64,000 bases of DNA from positions 1,664,985 to 1,728,984 of the forward strand of contig NW_022985165.1 in the NCBI RefSeq assembly GCF_010093535.1, written 5' to 3'. The position numbers and the translations under genes were made by a program. Positions 21,301 through 33,974 of the stretch are shown here, one piece after another. Below the pieces are notes generated by a model that saw only the letters and a list, made by a program, of their open reading frames with translations, had not been told where the DNA came from and ran no database searches. Every line of letters begins with the position of its first letter. Positions within the stretch are counted from its first letter, which is position 1. This stretch comes from Lindgomyces ingoldianus (Eukaryota; Ascomycota; Dothideomycetes; Pleosporales; Lindgomycetaceae).

Positions 21301-22560
21301 ATGTACCCTTTGTCTTTCAACAAGGACCCAGTTAGTCCCACGGCGAACATCATCGCCATCCTCCAGCTCTCGAGCAAGGTTGTTGGGTATTTAACGGACG
21401 TAGAAGATGCCTCGAAAGATCATGCAAGATCCACTATTAAGGCCTCGAATTTGCATCGTCTCCTTCTGAATCTAAGGTTCCGCTTCGAGGGTGGAGCCGC
21501 CGATATACCGTGGTATACGGTCATCCGAGCCCTCGCAGTCGAGAAAGGACCATTGGGCTAGTTTGAAAAAGGAGAGATTACCGACATCTTGGGTCGAATA
21601 GAGAGCATGAAGACGCTGATAGAGATTGCTTTCCAGAGAGACCATTTGTAAGATTCCAGACTAGCACGGCAAGGTAACACTGCTTATATATCCAAGCAAA
21701 CTCTCTCAAACCATCAAAGACAATACCCACTTCATTCAGATCCACATTCCTACTCGCAGCAAAATGAGGGCATATTGAAATGGTCCGGCTTCTGCTTGAC
21801 AATCCCGCTGAACTCAACGCACTGGGCGGATACTGCGGCAACGCACTCCAGGTGACTTCATACATAGGCTACGAGCCGATAGTGAAGCTGCTGCCCAACC
21901 ACGGTGCCAACCCCAACCCCCAGAGTGGAGAGTACAGCAACGCACTTTACTCTACTTCATACGGAGACTATGAGCAGAAAATGAAGCTGCTGCCCAACCA
22001 CGGTGCCAACCCCAACGCCCAGGGTGGATTTTACAGCAACTCATTATACAAAGCTTCATCTGGAGGCTATGAGCAAATAGTGAAGCTACTCCTCAGCTAC
22101 AGTACTAACCCCAACGCCCAGGGTTGAGAGTACAGCAACGCACTTTGCTCTGCTTCATACGGAGGCTATGAACAGATAGTAATGCTACTTGACCACGGAG
22201 CGAATCCCAACGCACTCCAGGCGGCTATAGGAGGCCACAAGCAGGCTATGAGGCTGCTGCTTAACAAGGGCGCTGACGCCACCGCGCAATATGGTAGTGC
22301 ACTCCGGGTGGCTTTATGGAGAGGCCATGAGCAGATTGTGAAGCTGCTGCTTAACATCAGCACCGACGTTAGGGTGGACACTACAGCAACACCCTCGAGG
22401 CGGCTTCGTGGAGAGGCCACGAGCCGATGGTGAGACTCCTGCTTAACAGGGGCGCCAATTTCAACGCGGAGGCTAGACGCCACGACAACGCACTTTATGC
22501 AGCTTCCGCCAGAGGGCACAACCAGCCAGGGAAACTATTGCCCAACAACGGAGCACATTG
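21301..22560 (+). pseudogene. NLR/STAND fossil: N-terminal domain plus ankyrin repeats, NACHT lost
   Basis: From the ATG at 21301 the frame matches the N-terminal domain common on fungal STAND receptors: TANIIAILQLSSKVVGYL, ASNLHRLLLNLRFRFEGG, WYTVIRALAVEKGPL, then a stop (21559-21561) and FEKGEITDILGRIESMKTL after an apparent loss of about 35 residues. A degraded LSQTIKDNT segment follows past a probable intron. Directly after, from 21780, come ankyrin repeats of 33 residues (VKLL-NHGANPNAQGG type) broken by a TGA at 22125-22127, shifts and small losses until about 22560. The NACHT nucleotide-binding part that should separate the two is absent. In the intact family this architecture senses non-self and triggers cell death; this copy cannot. 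Confidence 0.82.
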
Positions 22561-22649
22561 GCCAATTCAGAATACATACCGAATTCTCATTAGCCAAACG
22601 GGTAATATATATATATCAATAAGAACACTGTTTCAAATGTGGAAATGAG

Positions 22650-24227
22650 CTCTTGGTTGTCGTCACATAGACACAGCTCTTACCATAAATGTTGAAAGGT
22701 GCACATGAGGATGGCCATGGCACTTACGCTCCCGGGAGCATGGATCTGAACTGCCACAACTTTATGACAATATACCTTGTGTAATGTTCGGCGGGAGCTG
22801 CGATATAACTAAATTACAGACTGCAGATGATGCTACCAAAGTATTGATTAGAAATAGCAATGCATGTGCACGAGCAAAGATGTTTGGATGTCAAGGTGCC
22901 TCTCATTTCCTTCAGGAGGCAGATGGATTATTCCCGGGGAGTTGAATACGCTTAAGCGGCAGTGCTTGTCGTCGATGCTAATCCACACCTAGGTCCTGTC
23001 GAGGATATAGATGCTCGAAATGGTCAGGAAAAAAAGAAGGAAAAAGATAGAATTGACTATGCGGCGAAGAGCGCGCCGGTCACTGAAACAGTTCCTGTTA
23101 GTATGAAAAAGAAGGACTTCAGGAACATTCAGGTAGCAGAGCTTCGAGCCGATACGCATGACGATCAGCGTCGAACTGAGAACGAAGAATATCACGCGGG
23201 ACTTCCTGATGCCGCAACCCCAAAGGCCGAGAATGGAGCTAAAAACCAGGTCAGAGGTCCTACCATCTAGGATTAGATGCAGGCAAGACGTTCCTAAGCT
23301 TGTGAAAGACTTCCCCAGCTGATTTCAGTGAAGGACAAAGGCTCAATCATGAAATATCAAGTATTTCAAGCTGTTAGGAGGCCGTTTGATGTATAGAGTT
23401 AGAATTAACTGCAACCTGAGAAAAATGTTCGCGCCTGGAATGGACTGTGAGACATATCATATCCATCGCTCAGAGGAGGGTTTGTTGCTAGCCTAGATCC
23501 CTCAAGGACCCACCAAATATCAGCTGTGGATCACATGAAATATAGCAAGATGTGCCACTAGATTTAGGAGAATCTCAGGAGGATTCTAGAGTTCGAGGCT
23601 AAAGGGTATCAGGAATTCATTCAGAGCTGTAATAGTAAGTATATTCCCCTCCTAGAGCTAAGTTTGGCAAGTCCAAGGCAACCACAAATTGCCCGACCGT
23701 TAAACAATTTATCGAAACATTCAATTTTGAACATACAGCCATGACGAAGAGGAAGGGAGAATTCTTTCCAACAGTGATACTCTCTCATAGATATCTGAGC
23801 ATAAAGAACCCTAGACTTCCCAAGAGACCCAATCGGTAGGATAGTCGATCTGATACATCGTGGGTGATGAAGAATGATGAAATTAGAGAATGGCGGACCT
23901 CTTGAGAACCTCGTGGGCTATGTCACACTGCCAATCTAGGCCCATGCCTATGCACGTGATCTAAGCCCTTCTACGGAGATGCTGGTGACGCTCGCAATAC
24001 CAACAGTATGATAACCGTCGGAGTCGGTACTTAGAGTATTCGAAGATCATGTCGCAATAGTAGCAGTCATTAGGGGGGGAATTATTATCAAATGCTTGCG
24101 CAAACGGGCACTCGGCAAATTGGTCTATTGAATTGTGTAAATTGTGTAAAGACAGTGACGATTCGAATTCGACTCGCACATAGATAGAAGATAAACGTCT
24201 CTAATCAGAGTCCGAGGGCGCTTTCTC
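22650..24227. other. Intergenic, no convincing gene
   Basis: Contains a Lys/Glu-rich open frame at 22962-23270 with no recognisable family and no splice partners, probably not a gene. The remainder has no sustained frame. Confidence 0.5.
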
Positions 24228-25836
24228 TTACTGGTAGAGATAGCAGAAAGGTCCCGAGGTGGTCGAGAATATCTTGTTGCTGGGCAGGCCATTTGTGCCT
24301 GTGGGAGCAGTGACATCCAGCCATTGTGGATCAGTCGGTTTGCCTTTTGCAGAATTTGGCTGTGGAAAAAGTCAGCATGGTTTTTAAAGTAGGCGCCAGG
24401 GAGACGATCATTCTGCCAATTTGTACCGCTGTAAATTATTAGCTTAATAGACCCAAGCCGATTTGAACCATTGTACATACCCCTCATATTGACTAGTCCT
24501 TGTCTTAATCTCAGCCTCTAAGTAGTTTGCCCACATCCACCAATGCCTATCGAGTTGGCCATGGTGCATCCAGAAGACTGGTTCCGCAGGAGAAACGTAG
24601 ACATCACCTCCTGGATCTCCCCAGATTGAGAAGTGACCTGCCCCATGGATAGCAGCCTTTTGCGGAGTGTCATTCTGAAGGGTGTCTTGGAACTTCCCGA
24701 TGGTAGGATTGCTCGTAATGTGGGAGGCAAGATCCACAGGACGCAAGAATTGAGTGGTAAAATAGTTGTTGACGTCCCGGCGCAGGCAACGTGGATTGTC
24801 GCCATAACCATCTCGTTGTGGGTTGGACTTGATCTTGAGGGCAGGGTCCATCGTCGGAGACAAGGGACCAAGATGAATCGTCGTGCTAGAGGAGCCTTAG
24901 TTCTGGCCTGAAATGCAAGATTCTAATGTAGCATCAAGCCAAGCAGCATGAAATGCTACGGACTAAAGGTAGGTGTGGGCTTACTTAGCGAACGGGCCAG
25001 TCTAGATGACTTGTCAGCACCACTGTCGTATCATGGCCCTTGGAGAACACATACCTTGACACATCCTCCTCCAGGTCCAGCAGGTATTGCGCGGCCAATG
25101 TTTCCTCCCTTATGCGCCACAGCCTCACCATTGCCGCCCATACTCCAGTTGTCTCCATTAAAAATTGGAGAGGCTGGGAGGTCTGCGTACTTGCCCCAGT
25201 TCCAGTAAGGCTGGTATCCCTTGTAGTCGCACTCCGTCTTCAGTGCTGTTTCATAAGCCCTGTGAAAGTTAGCTGTGTGGTGCCCGCCATTTAGTTATCA
25301 GAGTAGGAGTTACCAGATGTAATATCGGTGCCAGTGCATAAAGTTTGCCTTATGTTGCATTAGAACAGTAATGAAAAATTTCATTGAGGGAAACATACCG
25401 TGCCATGAACTGATGGAGTCATGTTCATGTGCACAACGACGAAGTCATCGTATCGCGACTTAGCCCCTGGATACTTCCCAGCGGGTAGTTTGGACGGCTT
25501 CGAGAGTATACACTTTATCCGTTGTCAGTAGAATTTCGAGAAAGGGCGACGAAAACTTGCCTTCACCGCGCGAATGTATTCTGTCCTCTCGTCCTTGGTA
25601 AGATCACCATACTCCTTTCGGATCGCGACAGTGCTCTTGGTGCATCCCGCTCCCCGAGTCATACCATCAGAGAGCGTGCCATCGAGCACCTTGTATGCGT
25701 TTGCAAGCGCCTGCTTCTGAATGGTGTCGATGTCGAGGGATGTAGTCTGCCTCTTGGAGAAGGGGAAGGCGGTCGAGGAACCAGAGAAGAGACACAGCGA
25801 CGCCACAAAAATTTTAAATACTGCATTCCAAGCCAT
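24228..25836 (-). CDS. Secreted tyrosinase (type-3 copper monophenol/diphenol oxidase)
   Basis: Exons on the minus strand: 25561-25836, 25399-25512, 25314-25348, 25055-25259, 24985-25001 and 24481-24885, then a C-terminal exon ending at 24228. Residues 1-23 are a signal peptide followed by a KR processing site. The Cu-A site is spread over the exon 2/3 junction (VVVHMNMTPSVHG then NFMHWHRYYIW); Cu-B is AIHGAGH plus FWMHHGQLDRHWW, giving the histidines needed for both coppers. Intron 1 uses a GC donor (gcaagt). The C-terminus is coded by the frame reading QWLDVTAPTGTNGLPSNKIF with a stop at 24228-24230, but the intron joining it to exon 6 is unclear (a short segment near 24390-24457 is ambiguous). 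Tyrosinases oxidise phenols to quinones for melanin or defence. Confidence 0.85.
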
Positions 25837-27020
25837 GACTACAATACGGCTACACCTACACAGTTCGATTCTCAGACCACCAAAATCTGAGCATAGGCAA
25901 ACCCCGCTTTATACGTTCCTAGCTCATGGGGGGAGGTCATTTCTCCAACTTTTCAATTTTTGCACTGACATGTAGTACAAGTTGTTTATTTTAGATGGCA
26001 GTCACGTTCATCTGCCGTGTCTGCCGCTCAGGACGGAAATGAAAGAATACCCAGGGAAAGGATGGATGGAGTGGGCCCGAGTGGTTGCCCAGGGAGGATT
26101 CCTTCTAATCCATGAGGGTTACTGTGCTCAGCCAATAAAGATGGACAAGGCGTGACGCGGTGTTTGTAATTGATTCAAGGTATCCACTGCCAATACCAGC
26201 ATTAGCAGGATTAGGATTATATGTTCCCTAACGGGTTCGGTAAGTGACCCACGATCTTTGCCACCATGAACATATTAAAGTTAAGATTTGAGAGATGCTT
26301 AATTGGACGTTCCCTTCCGTATTAAGTATAGCCTGCGGTACTTGCCTCCATACGCCTCATGAACGTATTTGAATGTACTATGGCAGGATGTTGAGGTCGC
26401 CCGTCATCGATGAGTGCTATATATGCAGCAGAGCCCTTGCACGTTGACACCGCTCAACACAGAGCAGACCGCTATTCTAAGGTGCAACCGAACAGATAAA
26501 GGAGAAAGAATCTTGACGCAAAATGGAAGGTGTCCAATGAGGTTTTTGTATTTCTAAATTCGTGCGTGGTCAGCAAATGCAAACACTATGGGTTAAATGG
26601 TTCCTGCCGGCTGACCTTAGTAAGCTTCCGCTCTGCCGGAGAGCATCTGCCAATGACTTGTTGAAGCGAGTGTCGTGGAGATGAATGTAGATTGCACGAG
26701 ATCTGGTTATGCGAATCTGGGCAAGATCCTGCACCCCGCAACACGTGCGATGGAGAGGGGCAATGCCAAGCTTCATATGCGACCCAATTCCGGCAAGGCT
26801 TTCGGGACTCTTTTCGCGGCTACTCGGCTTTGCTCTTGCGTCCGCATAGCTCTCACTTCGTTTTCCAGAATACAGGCGCGGAGCAACTCTCCGGATGGAA
26901 TGCCGTGCTTAGCTGTGCGCTACCTATCACAATGGCAGTTTTGAAATCAGGATACCGCTGTTCAAGGGTTTAATCTTGGATACCTGAGATTGTGCAATAT
27001 TGGGCGTTGACGTTGCCAGT
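25837..27020. promoter_or_regulatory. Divergent intergenic region (tyrosinase / aldo-keto reductase)
   Basis: About 1.2 kb between divergent start codons. Short frames in 26,570-26,980 have no family features. It should contain both promoters; I can name no specific site. Confidence 0.4.
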
Positions 27021-28316
27021 ATGGCACAACATCGCATCATCCTGGGTTGTGAGTGGTTCTCCCTATTCTCGATTAATATCGCTGACAACGTACAGTGATG
27101 ACCTTTGGTCCTGTAAGCAGAGTGGTCTAGCCTAATCCATTCGTTTACCGACCCAGAATCCTCAGAATCAAGAATGGGGAGCTAAAACAACGAGTCTCGA
27201 AGAGTTTGGGCAATTCCTCGACGCCTTTAAGGAGTACGGGTACGATGAGGTTGATACGTCGAGGCTCTACCAGCAAGGTCAGCAGGAGGCTTTTACTGGA
27301 GCCATAGGATGGAAAGAGCGCGGCTTCAAGCTGGCTACCAAAGTGTATCCCATCACCCCCGGCTTGCATTCACCTTGCCAGCTTCGCGAGCAGCTGGAGA
27401 CGTCTCTCCGTGAATTACGTGCGATATCTGTCGATACATTCTACCTCCATGCAGCTGACCGAAGTGTTCCATTTGCCGAAACTCTTGACGAGGTTGACAC
27501 CATGTACCGAGAAGGCAAGTTCAAGCAATTTGGCCTGAGTAACTTCGCCGCATTTGAGGTAGCCGAGATCGTGATGACCTGCAGTGCGCGTGGGTGGATC
27601 CGGCCGACGATATACCAAGCCATGTACAACGCAATTAGTACGCCTGTTTTCTGATCATTACCCGTGACCATGCTTTTTTCGCGCTCGTTTCCTACCGCTT
27701 TTACTATCCTACCTGTCAACGTTTTGACACGCTTGTTACTTTCAACAGCTAACGATTTGCAGCTCGGTCGATTGAAGCAGAGCTTATTCCCACATGTCGA
27801 CGGTATGGACTCGATATCGTAACATATAATGGCCTCGCGGGAGGCCTCTTCACAGGCAAATACAGTTCCAACAATACCACGGCACCGCAGGTCTTGACGC
27901 AAGTTGACAAAACGTACCGAGCTCGGTTTCTCACGAATGCGTCGCTGGAAGCCCTAAGCGTCATCGAGCCGGTAGTTCGAAAATACGGCCTTACGTTGAT
28001 CGAGACAGGATTGCGATGGCTTGTTCATCATAGTGGCTTGAGGATGAGAAGAAACGGTGGAAATGAGTAAGTGCTCCTGGAACCTGCGTATGCTATAGAA
28101 ATTAGAAAACTGATATTGCAAAGCGGTATTCTTACGGGAGCAAGTAGCCTAGAACAATTCAAAATGACTCTGCCGCTGTTTGAGAAAGGCCCGTTACCCC
28201 GCGAGGTTGTCGAAGTCCTTGATGCTGCTTGGCGAATTGCCAAAGCAGAAGCGCCAGAATACTGGTTCGGTGAGCTGAAATACGGATATGACACCACGAG
28301 GGCACTCTTTAGTTAG
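27021..28316 (+). CDS. Aldo/keto reductase, aflatoxin-aldehyde reductase (AKR7)-like
   Basis: Five exons, 27021-27048, 27096-27112, 27157-27637, 27763-28066 and 28124-28316, give 340 aa. The first two are tiny and code for the first beta strand (IILGLMTFGP). The catalytic tetrad is visible: Asp and Tyr in EVDTSRLYQQG, Lys in KLATKVYP, His in FYLHAADR. FGLSNFAAFEVAEI and the late GILTGASSLEQF (NADP-phosphate-binding region) fit the AKR7/aflatoxin B1 aldehyde reductase group, NADPH-dependent reductases of aldehydes. No targeting signal, so cytosolic. The substrate is unknown; the nearby tyrosinase does not by itself imply a shared pathway. Confidence 0.88.
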
Positions 28317-28599
28317 GAGTTGTAGTTGACAATCCCACTATCGCTACTTGAACCCAGAACCAGCACTGACCAAACGCGTGCTTGCGCGTCTGAAAAACGG
28401 CGTATAGTTATCCGAAGATCGGCATCTTTACTAGTTCGGATCTAATTTCCCGATCAGCCTCGTGTCGCTCCCACTGGTGGTTACATCCCATACCTTGCCG
28501 TCGCGTTGACCGAAAGTAACCCAATGCTCTACAAATTTCGCAGCCCTTTAAATTTCACCTTGCCTTTCCACGGATTTCGCTTCGCCCTCTCCTGTGTTA

Positions 28600-29352
28600 A
28601 TGTCTAACTTGAATCGTACAACATACAGAGGACCGCCGCTCACCGGACCTGGAATTATCTGGACTAACTCAGTCCCAAAGCCACCTCTCACCGATGCCAT
28701 CTTCAACAACTGGTATGAGAACCACCACATTCCCGACATTAGAAACGCAAGGCTGGGTCCAACGGGCTGTGTCGCTGCATGGCGCTTTAAGTGTCAAGAC
28801 CCTTCTCGACTACGCCCACACCTGGCGCTCTACGCCCTTCCTGACCTCTCGTTCCTACAAAGTGCAGAATTCGGGAGAGTGAGCATGTATAACGATTTAC
28901 TACCGGAAGGAGGACCGGCGCAGAAATTTGCAGACTTCGATACCCGATTTTACCGGCGTGTTCAGGTTTTCGAGAAACCCGGTGAGGGTGGGCTGAGGGG
29001 TATTGGAAAAATTATCAAGTCCACAGCGATTCAACCAGCGCCGGGTATGGAGGAAGAACTCGAACGTTGGTACAGGGAAGAGCACCTCGAGGAAATTTCA
29101 CAGATGCCTGGATGGAGAAAGAGTACAAGGTATGTGTTGGTTTTCAAGGTCCAGAGTAAAGATGATCCGAAGGCGGAGGAGGCGCCGAAGTATCTTGCAA
29201 TCCATGAGTTCGAGGAAGGGGCAGAGGCTAGGAGAATGCCGAAGGAGATGTGGACTGAAAGGACAAAGAGAATTGTGGGGAATGCTGTGAGGATTGATGA
29301 AGGAATTTTCGAGTATCTATGGGGAACGGCAGAAACGGATATAGGGTTGTGA
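28600..29352 (+). CDS. EthD-like dimeric alpha/beta-barrel protein
   Basis: Intronless, 250 aa from the ATG at 28600. The segment NNWYENHHIPDI near residue 35 and its partial repeat RWYREEHLEEI near residue 155 suggest two ferredoxin-like (EthD/dimeric alpha-beta barrel) halves in one chain. Proteins of this fold bind or transform small aromatic or polyketide compounds; many fungal members are uncharacterised. It lies 283 bp downstream of the aldo/keto reductase on the same strand. The specific reaction cannot be told from sequence. Confidence 0.72.
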   Translation: MSNLNRTTYRGPPLTGPGIIWTNSVPKPPLTDAIFNNWYENHHIPDIRNARLGPTGCVAAWRFKCQDPSRLRPHLALYALPDLSFLQSAEFGRVSMYNDLLPEGGPAQKFADFDTRFYRRVQVFEKPGEGGLRGIGKIIKSTAIQPAPGMEEELERWYREEHLEEISQMPGWRKSTRYVLVFKVQSKDDPKAEEAPKYLAIHEFEEGAEARRMPKEMWTERTKRIVGNAVRIDEGIFEYLWGTAETDIGL

Positions 29353-30823
29353 GGGAAAGTCGAGAGTAGAGAGTCGAGCCCCTGAATTTTGACTTTGAGG
29401 AGCGCACACGACAGGATATAACCTCATATGAAGGGAAAGGTTTGAAAGAATTTGCTTTGGAAATTTAGTTTGCCTCATAGCTTTGAAATAAGAAGGTTTA
29501 GCTATATTCTTAGGTCGTCACTGACACTATATATACGTAATAGAGGTGAAAGAATGAGAAGAATGAGGATATGCGAGAAGGAACGCTTGCCTTTTCATTT
29601 GACAATTAAATGCCTTGACCTGTTGAACGCAAAAAATTTGACTTAGGAGTAAGGAGTTGAGAAAAGTGCCGAGCAGTCCTACACCCGAGAGGTGCCACTA
29701 TCAGCCAAAAGAGAGGAGAGATTTATTGGAAAAATCGAAACCGCGTGGCCACCATGACAGATCTCCGTCACATTGTGGATGCCTGAGGACGGTTGGTGAT
29801 GCCTGGTACCTGTCTTGCAATGGGCCAATCATGGAACCACGCGGCTCCACACTAAGCGATCATGCTTGCAACTGCTTTGCAAGGACTCCTTATGGATTTT
29901 GCATCCAAAGCTCACCTTTGGTCTACCCTCGGCCCTGGCGCGAGCGATAGTCAAGGGCCATCACAGCGGGGAAGACGGGAAGCGGCCGCCCTTAAGCCAA
30001 CATTCGGCCTGTCACAACTTTTCGCCCCTCAGGGGCACGGCAAACGAGTTTCGGCCGTCTCGACGTGCCGGCAAAGTCTCCTTGATTTGTGAACGACATA
30101 ATGAGCTCGTTTTGGACTGGGTTTTGGCTGCTGCACCACGACGGTGCCTTGCTTTTTCATGTCAGTCCCTGGCCCAAGCTCCCAACTTTCTTGCCCGAAG
30201 GATGGGGCTTCGAGCAAACGAGTGAGGAGTCAGATTTTCACCATCTTCTTTTTATTTCCATCAATTGTGGGTTGCTCATCCCGATTGAAAGAAGATAAGT
30301 ATCGGATCACTTCTGTTCAGATGCATTTCATTCTTCTGTCCTTTTATCGAAAAAGATGGCCACTTTTTCCCTCGTGTCACAGCCCCTGTGCTCGACCAGG
30401 AGCTAGGACCAGGGTCTGAGCTTTCTGCCCTCCGCCCTGAGTCCCTGACTCTTAGACCACCACTTATATAACTCTTTTAGGTTAAGCGGTGCATGTGATA
30501 TCGCGTTGGTACGTTTCGCAGGTCGGGTCCCACCCGACGCGTCCAATCCGCGTATTCCTTCACTCAAGGCATGTACGCAGCTCAGATAGCGGCCTCCCCA
30601 AGGCGGCCTGCATATATATTAGGACCGGCTGCCTCATTTTGTATTGCCCATATCCCTCTCCCTCCCCTGTCTCGTTTCTGCCTGAGGATTCCCATTCGAT
30701 ACAAGCTTGCGTGACACTTTCATAGGGTTTGTTGCCTATCCAGAGAAACTATAAATACCCGCCACGCCTCATTTCCAATCTTCTCCACCAGTCGCATTTC
30801 AACGAATCTCATCACCAGCCGTC
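29353..30823. other. Intergenic, no gene seen; promoter of BTB gene at its end
   Basis: Several overlapping short frames lack family features. The last few hundred bases are pyrimidine-rich and lead to a TATA-like site upstream of the BTB gene. Confidence 0.5.
30749..30757 (+). promoter_or_regulatory. TATA-like box of BTB gene
   Basis: The sequence ctataaata lies about 70 bp upstream of the ATG at 30824, a usual distance for a fungal TATA box plus a short leader. Transcription start not known. Confidence 0.4.
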
Positions 30824-31709
30824 ATGTTCTCATCAAACCGATCAAGATATGGTGGTGAGAGCTTCTCGAAGCATCGAGCCAGCAAATCTAAATCGAATAA
30901 GAAGAACCCATCATTTAGAGACCCATCATCGACAAGAAAAGTCGAGAGATTGGCACAGCAAGCTCAAGCATCGTCGCCACAGTCTAATCAAACGTCCCCT
31001 ACAATCGGAAGGTAAGTTCCACTGCATCCTTCTGATCGAACGTCGATGGCTAATGATGGATTCTATCAGTGCAATCATCACATTATCTGTCGGCCGCGAG
31101 CAACGACTCTTCGCTGCTCATGAAGACGTCCTCTGCCACTCACCGTTCTTCGCTACCGCCTGCCGCGACCAGTTCTTCTCCACAACCAACAAACGAATCG
31201 AATTACCCGACGAAGAACCTGAAGTGTTTTCCTCTCTCCTTGAGTATCTCTATAAAGGTGATTACTATCCTCGACTTGAGTACGACAAGCGTCGCAATTC
31301 TTGGAACCTCGAAGACGGAGGCAACGGGAATGGAAATGGAAATGGAACGGCCGAGGCGATTGTGTATACACCCCAAGGGCCGATCCTAAAGGATACGGTG
31401 ATCTATTGCGCCGCAGACAGATACGGACTCCATGAACTCAAGAAGTTAGCGCTGAAGAAGCAGGGGCTACAATCTGGAATCCAGTGCAGCACTATTCTTT
31501 CATCTGCACGATTTGCGTATGCACATACTCCTGACAACGACTCGAAACTTCGAGCACATTACCTTGCCCTCATCATCCGCGCCCGCCACACATTCAAACG
31601 CAGCGGTACGATGCAGAACGAGATGGAAAACGGTGGAAAACTATTCTTCGATCTCTTCGTCGCGATGGTGAATCACATGGACGACTTGGCTCAGAAGACG
31701 CCTCGTTAG
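30824..31709 (+). CDS. BTB/POZ-domain protein
   Basis: Two exons, 30824-31011 and 31070-31709, give 275 aa. Residues 1-62 are basic and Ser/Gln-rich, with lysine clusters that could act as a nuclear signal. The BTB fold starts at exon 2: ITLSVGREQRLFAAHEDVLC, SPFFATACRDQF, IELPDEEPEVFSSLLEYLY. This matches the fungal BTB group where the domain is split by a linker, here Asn/Gly-rich (GNGNGNGNG). BTB proteins of this type dimerise or act as Cullin-3 adaptors; the partner is unknown. Confidence 0.87.
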
Positions 31710-33974
31710 GTCCACACAATACTACATCGCCACTCATCACGGCGTCCGACCGGACTCATCCCAATCTAGTCGCGACCTTGTTCGACACTCTTCACCTTGG
31801 CACCATGGATGTTGACACAGCCTCGCTATTATGTCGTCTCCGCGTATATCCCTTTTCTCTACCATCACTCTGACTCATATTTCTCCCCCCTGATTCATCA
31901 TTTGCCACGACAACACGTCAATACCCCCAACACCAATATCAACTTCGCTCCGAGCTTCTCCGGAAGACCAATACCCGCAACCCACTCTTGATATTCCACG
32001 TGCATCAACCTAATATTCTTGTATATTACTTCCCTCGATCTCGCCCCCAGGCATCAACTCGCTCATATCGAACGACTCTCGACGAGGAATTAGCTTTATC
32101 TATCTGCTTCCTTGTTCCTTTTCCTTTGCAAGGCGTTCCGGCTCTATGATACCATACCATTCAGGCACTCATTTGCCAACTCATTGTACTATATCTATCC
32201 CTCTCTCTTTATCATTTTACCTCTGATGATTGCGTTTCGTTCCGGCCACAAGATTGCGAATGATAGTCCGGCCATTTTCGTCGACCGTTTGACAGGATTC
32301 TATTTTACTCACTCCAAAATATCAATCTCAAAAAGATGGAACGCATACGTGACTATGTCACGGCAGCTCAGAAGCTGTTCTCATTTTCATTTTCACTCTC
32401 ATACATCACATTTCTCTTTTTCCCAACTTCCCTCCCCTTCGTAATAACGGCCGCGATTGTATTCCTTATTTTCTTCTGCGGGAAAAACAGATGAATGAGT
32501 GTCTTACACAAATTGCAATACAAGGATCGTAGGATTTTGATATTGTTTGTCACGTTGGGTGGATTGGATACGTGTTGTCACCATATATATATACGCGGGG
32601 ATTGGATGAGAACTTGGATGCTATTGTTTTAAGAAAGGTGGACTGAAGGGCAAATAGCATTCAAAGTTTTGTCGTTATCATGACGAATTCTCACAGAATT
32701 AGCGGGGATACTAAGCGTGAGAACTCTGTGATACATTGTCTTGGTTTACTCAACACATGGTGTGATGAAAATAGAGAGAAATCTTCACCCTGCAAGCCAT
32801 TGTCTCACCCATTCCACGGCCAATCCTCCCATATTCCAGAAGCGGTAACCGGAAGCAAATCCTTTGCAAGCCTTACAAACTTACTTGGTATCACAAAGGC
32901 CCCTTATTCACTGTACCACCGTTGCGTATTTGCGGTCGTCCCAACAAATTTTGACCTGCATGCCAAGTCCCCATTCCAATCTCATCCCACCAACTTCTCC
33001 CACCTTATCCACCCGCAAGGATTCAGACCAGGCCGTCCCATATATGCGGGTCATTAGTTTCATTTTCTGCCTTAAAAGGCAACGCCCACGCCCCAGAGAG
33101 CGTGGCGCGGCCAGAGCATAGAGAAGAGAGAGGACAGAAAACGGCACGGTAAGAAAGTGAGACAACAGCCGCACAGATTTGAAGGAAAGAAATGATCAGG
33201 CATAGCCTCCGTTGTCTGTTACCACGAGGTGTGTGAGTCACTAGGTGAGGACGAGTACAACGGACCTGACGCACACAAGCACGCATCCACCCAGCAAACA
33301 TCTGGAGGCTTCCCATTCCGCTCGGTGACTGATTAAGGCGAACGCAAGCCGTAAGGAAGTCTGAACAAGACAAGACAAGACACAATCGGCACATGGACGA
33401 ACAGTCACACAGTGACAAACACTCCCCTAGCCCCAACAAGGATGTTGTGGCAGATCCAAATTAGCTTCGCCATCTCAGGAGGCTTGACCTTCGCTCAGCG
33501 GTGGAGAAAGCAGATGGAGGGTGGATAACACTACTAATTGGTTGGTGGGTTTTTGGTGGGGGGAAGTATACGCGGTATCAGGTGATAGCGTGGCTGCGGT
33601 CTGTGCGCGGCGCGGGCGCGGGTCAGAACTTTTTGAATCCTGGCCGCGCAGTTCGGAGGGATCTCGCTCGTAAAACTTAGATTGTGTGGCAATCAAGACG
33701 GGTGTGCGTCGCATGTGTGTGACGGATTTGGAGGCACGAATCATGCAAGGACGGGTGCACATAGTTGAAGAAATGATGCTCAGTGTGAGCGATGGGGTAA
33801 ATCGTTTCTCGTTATCATCTCTAATCTGGCAAGGCCGGAGTCCCTTTCGCGACCGACCACCTGCATGCATCTCGACTGCAGCGCAGATGGGCGTCGCTGC
33901 TTATCAGCCAATAACGCCGCAGGGCGTGGGTCCAGGAGTTGCTGGGTGCAGAAGGGTGAAAGGTACTTTAGGCA
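31710..33974. other. Intergenic, no gene seen
   Basis: About 2.3 kb. The first part (to about 32,550) is pyrimidine-rich and probably the 3' untranslated region of the BTB gene. Nothing with family features on either strand. Confidence 0.5.

Noticed and set aside
22962..23270. 102-residue Lys/Glu-rich frame
   Set aside because: No family, no introns or neighbours that extend it; the surroundings are decayed sequence.
30729..30823. Longer BTB protein starting upstream of 30824
   Set aside because: It would read through the TATA-like region and the intron in another frame; the two-exon model from 30824 joins correctly into the BTB fold.
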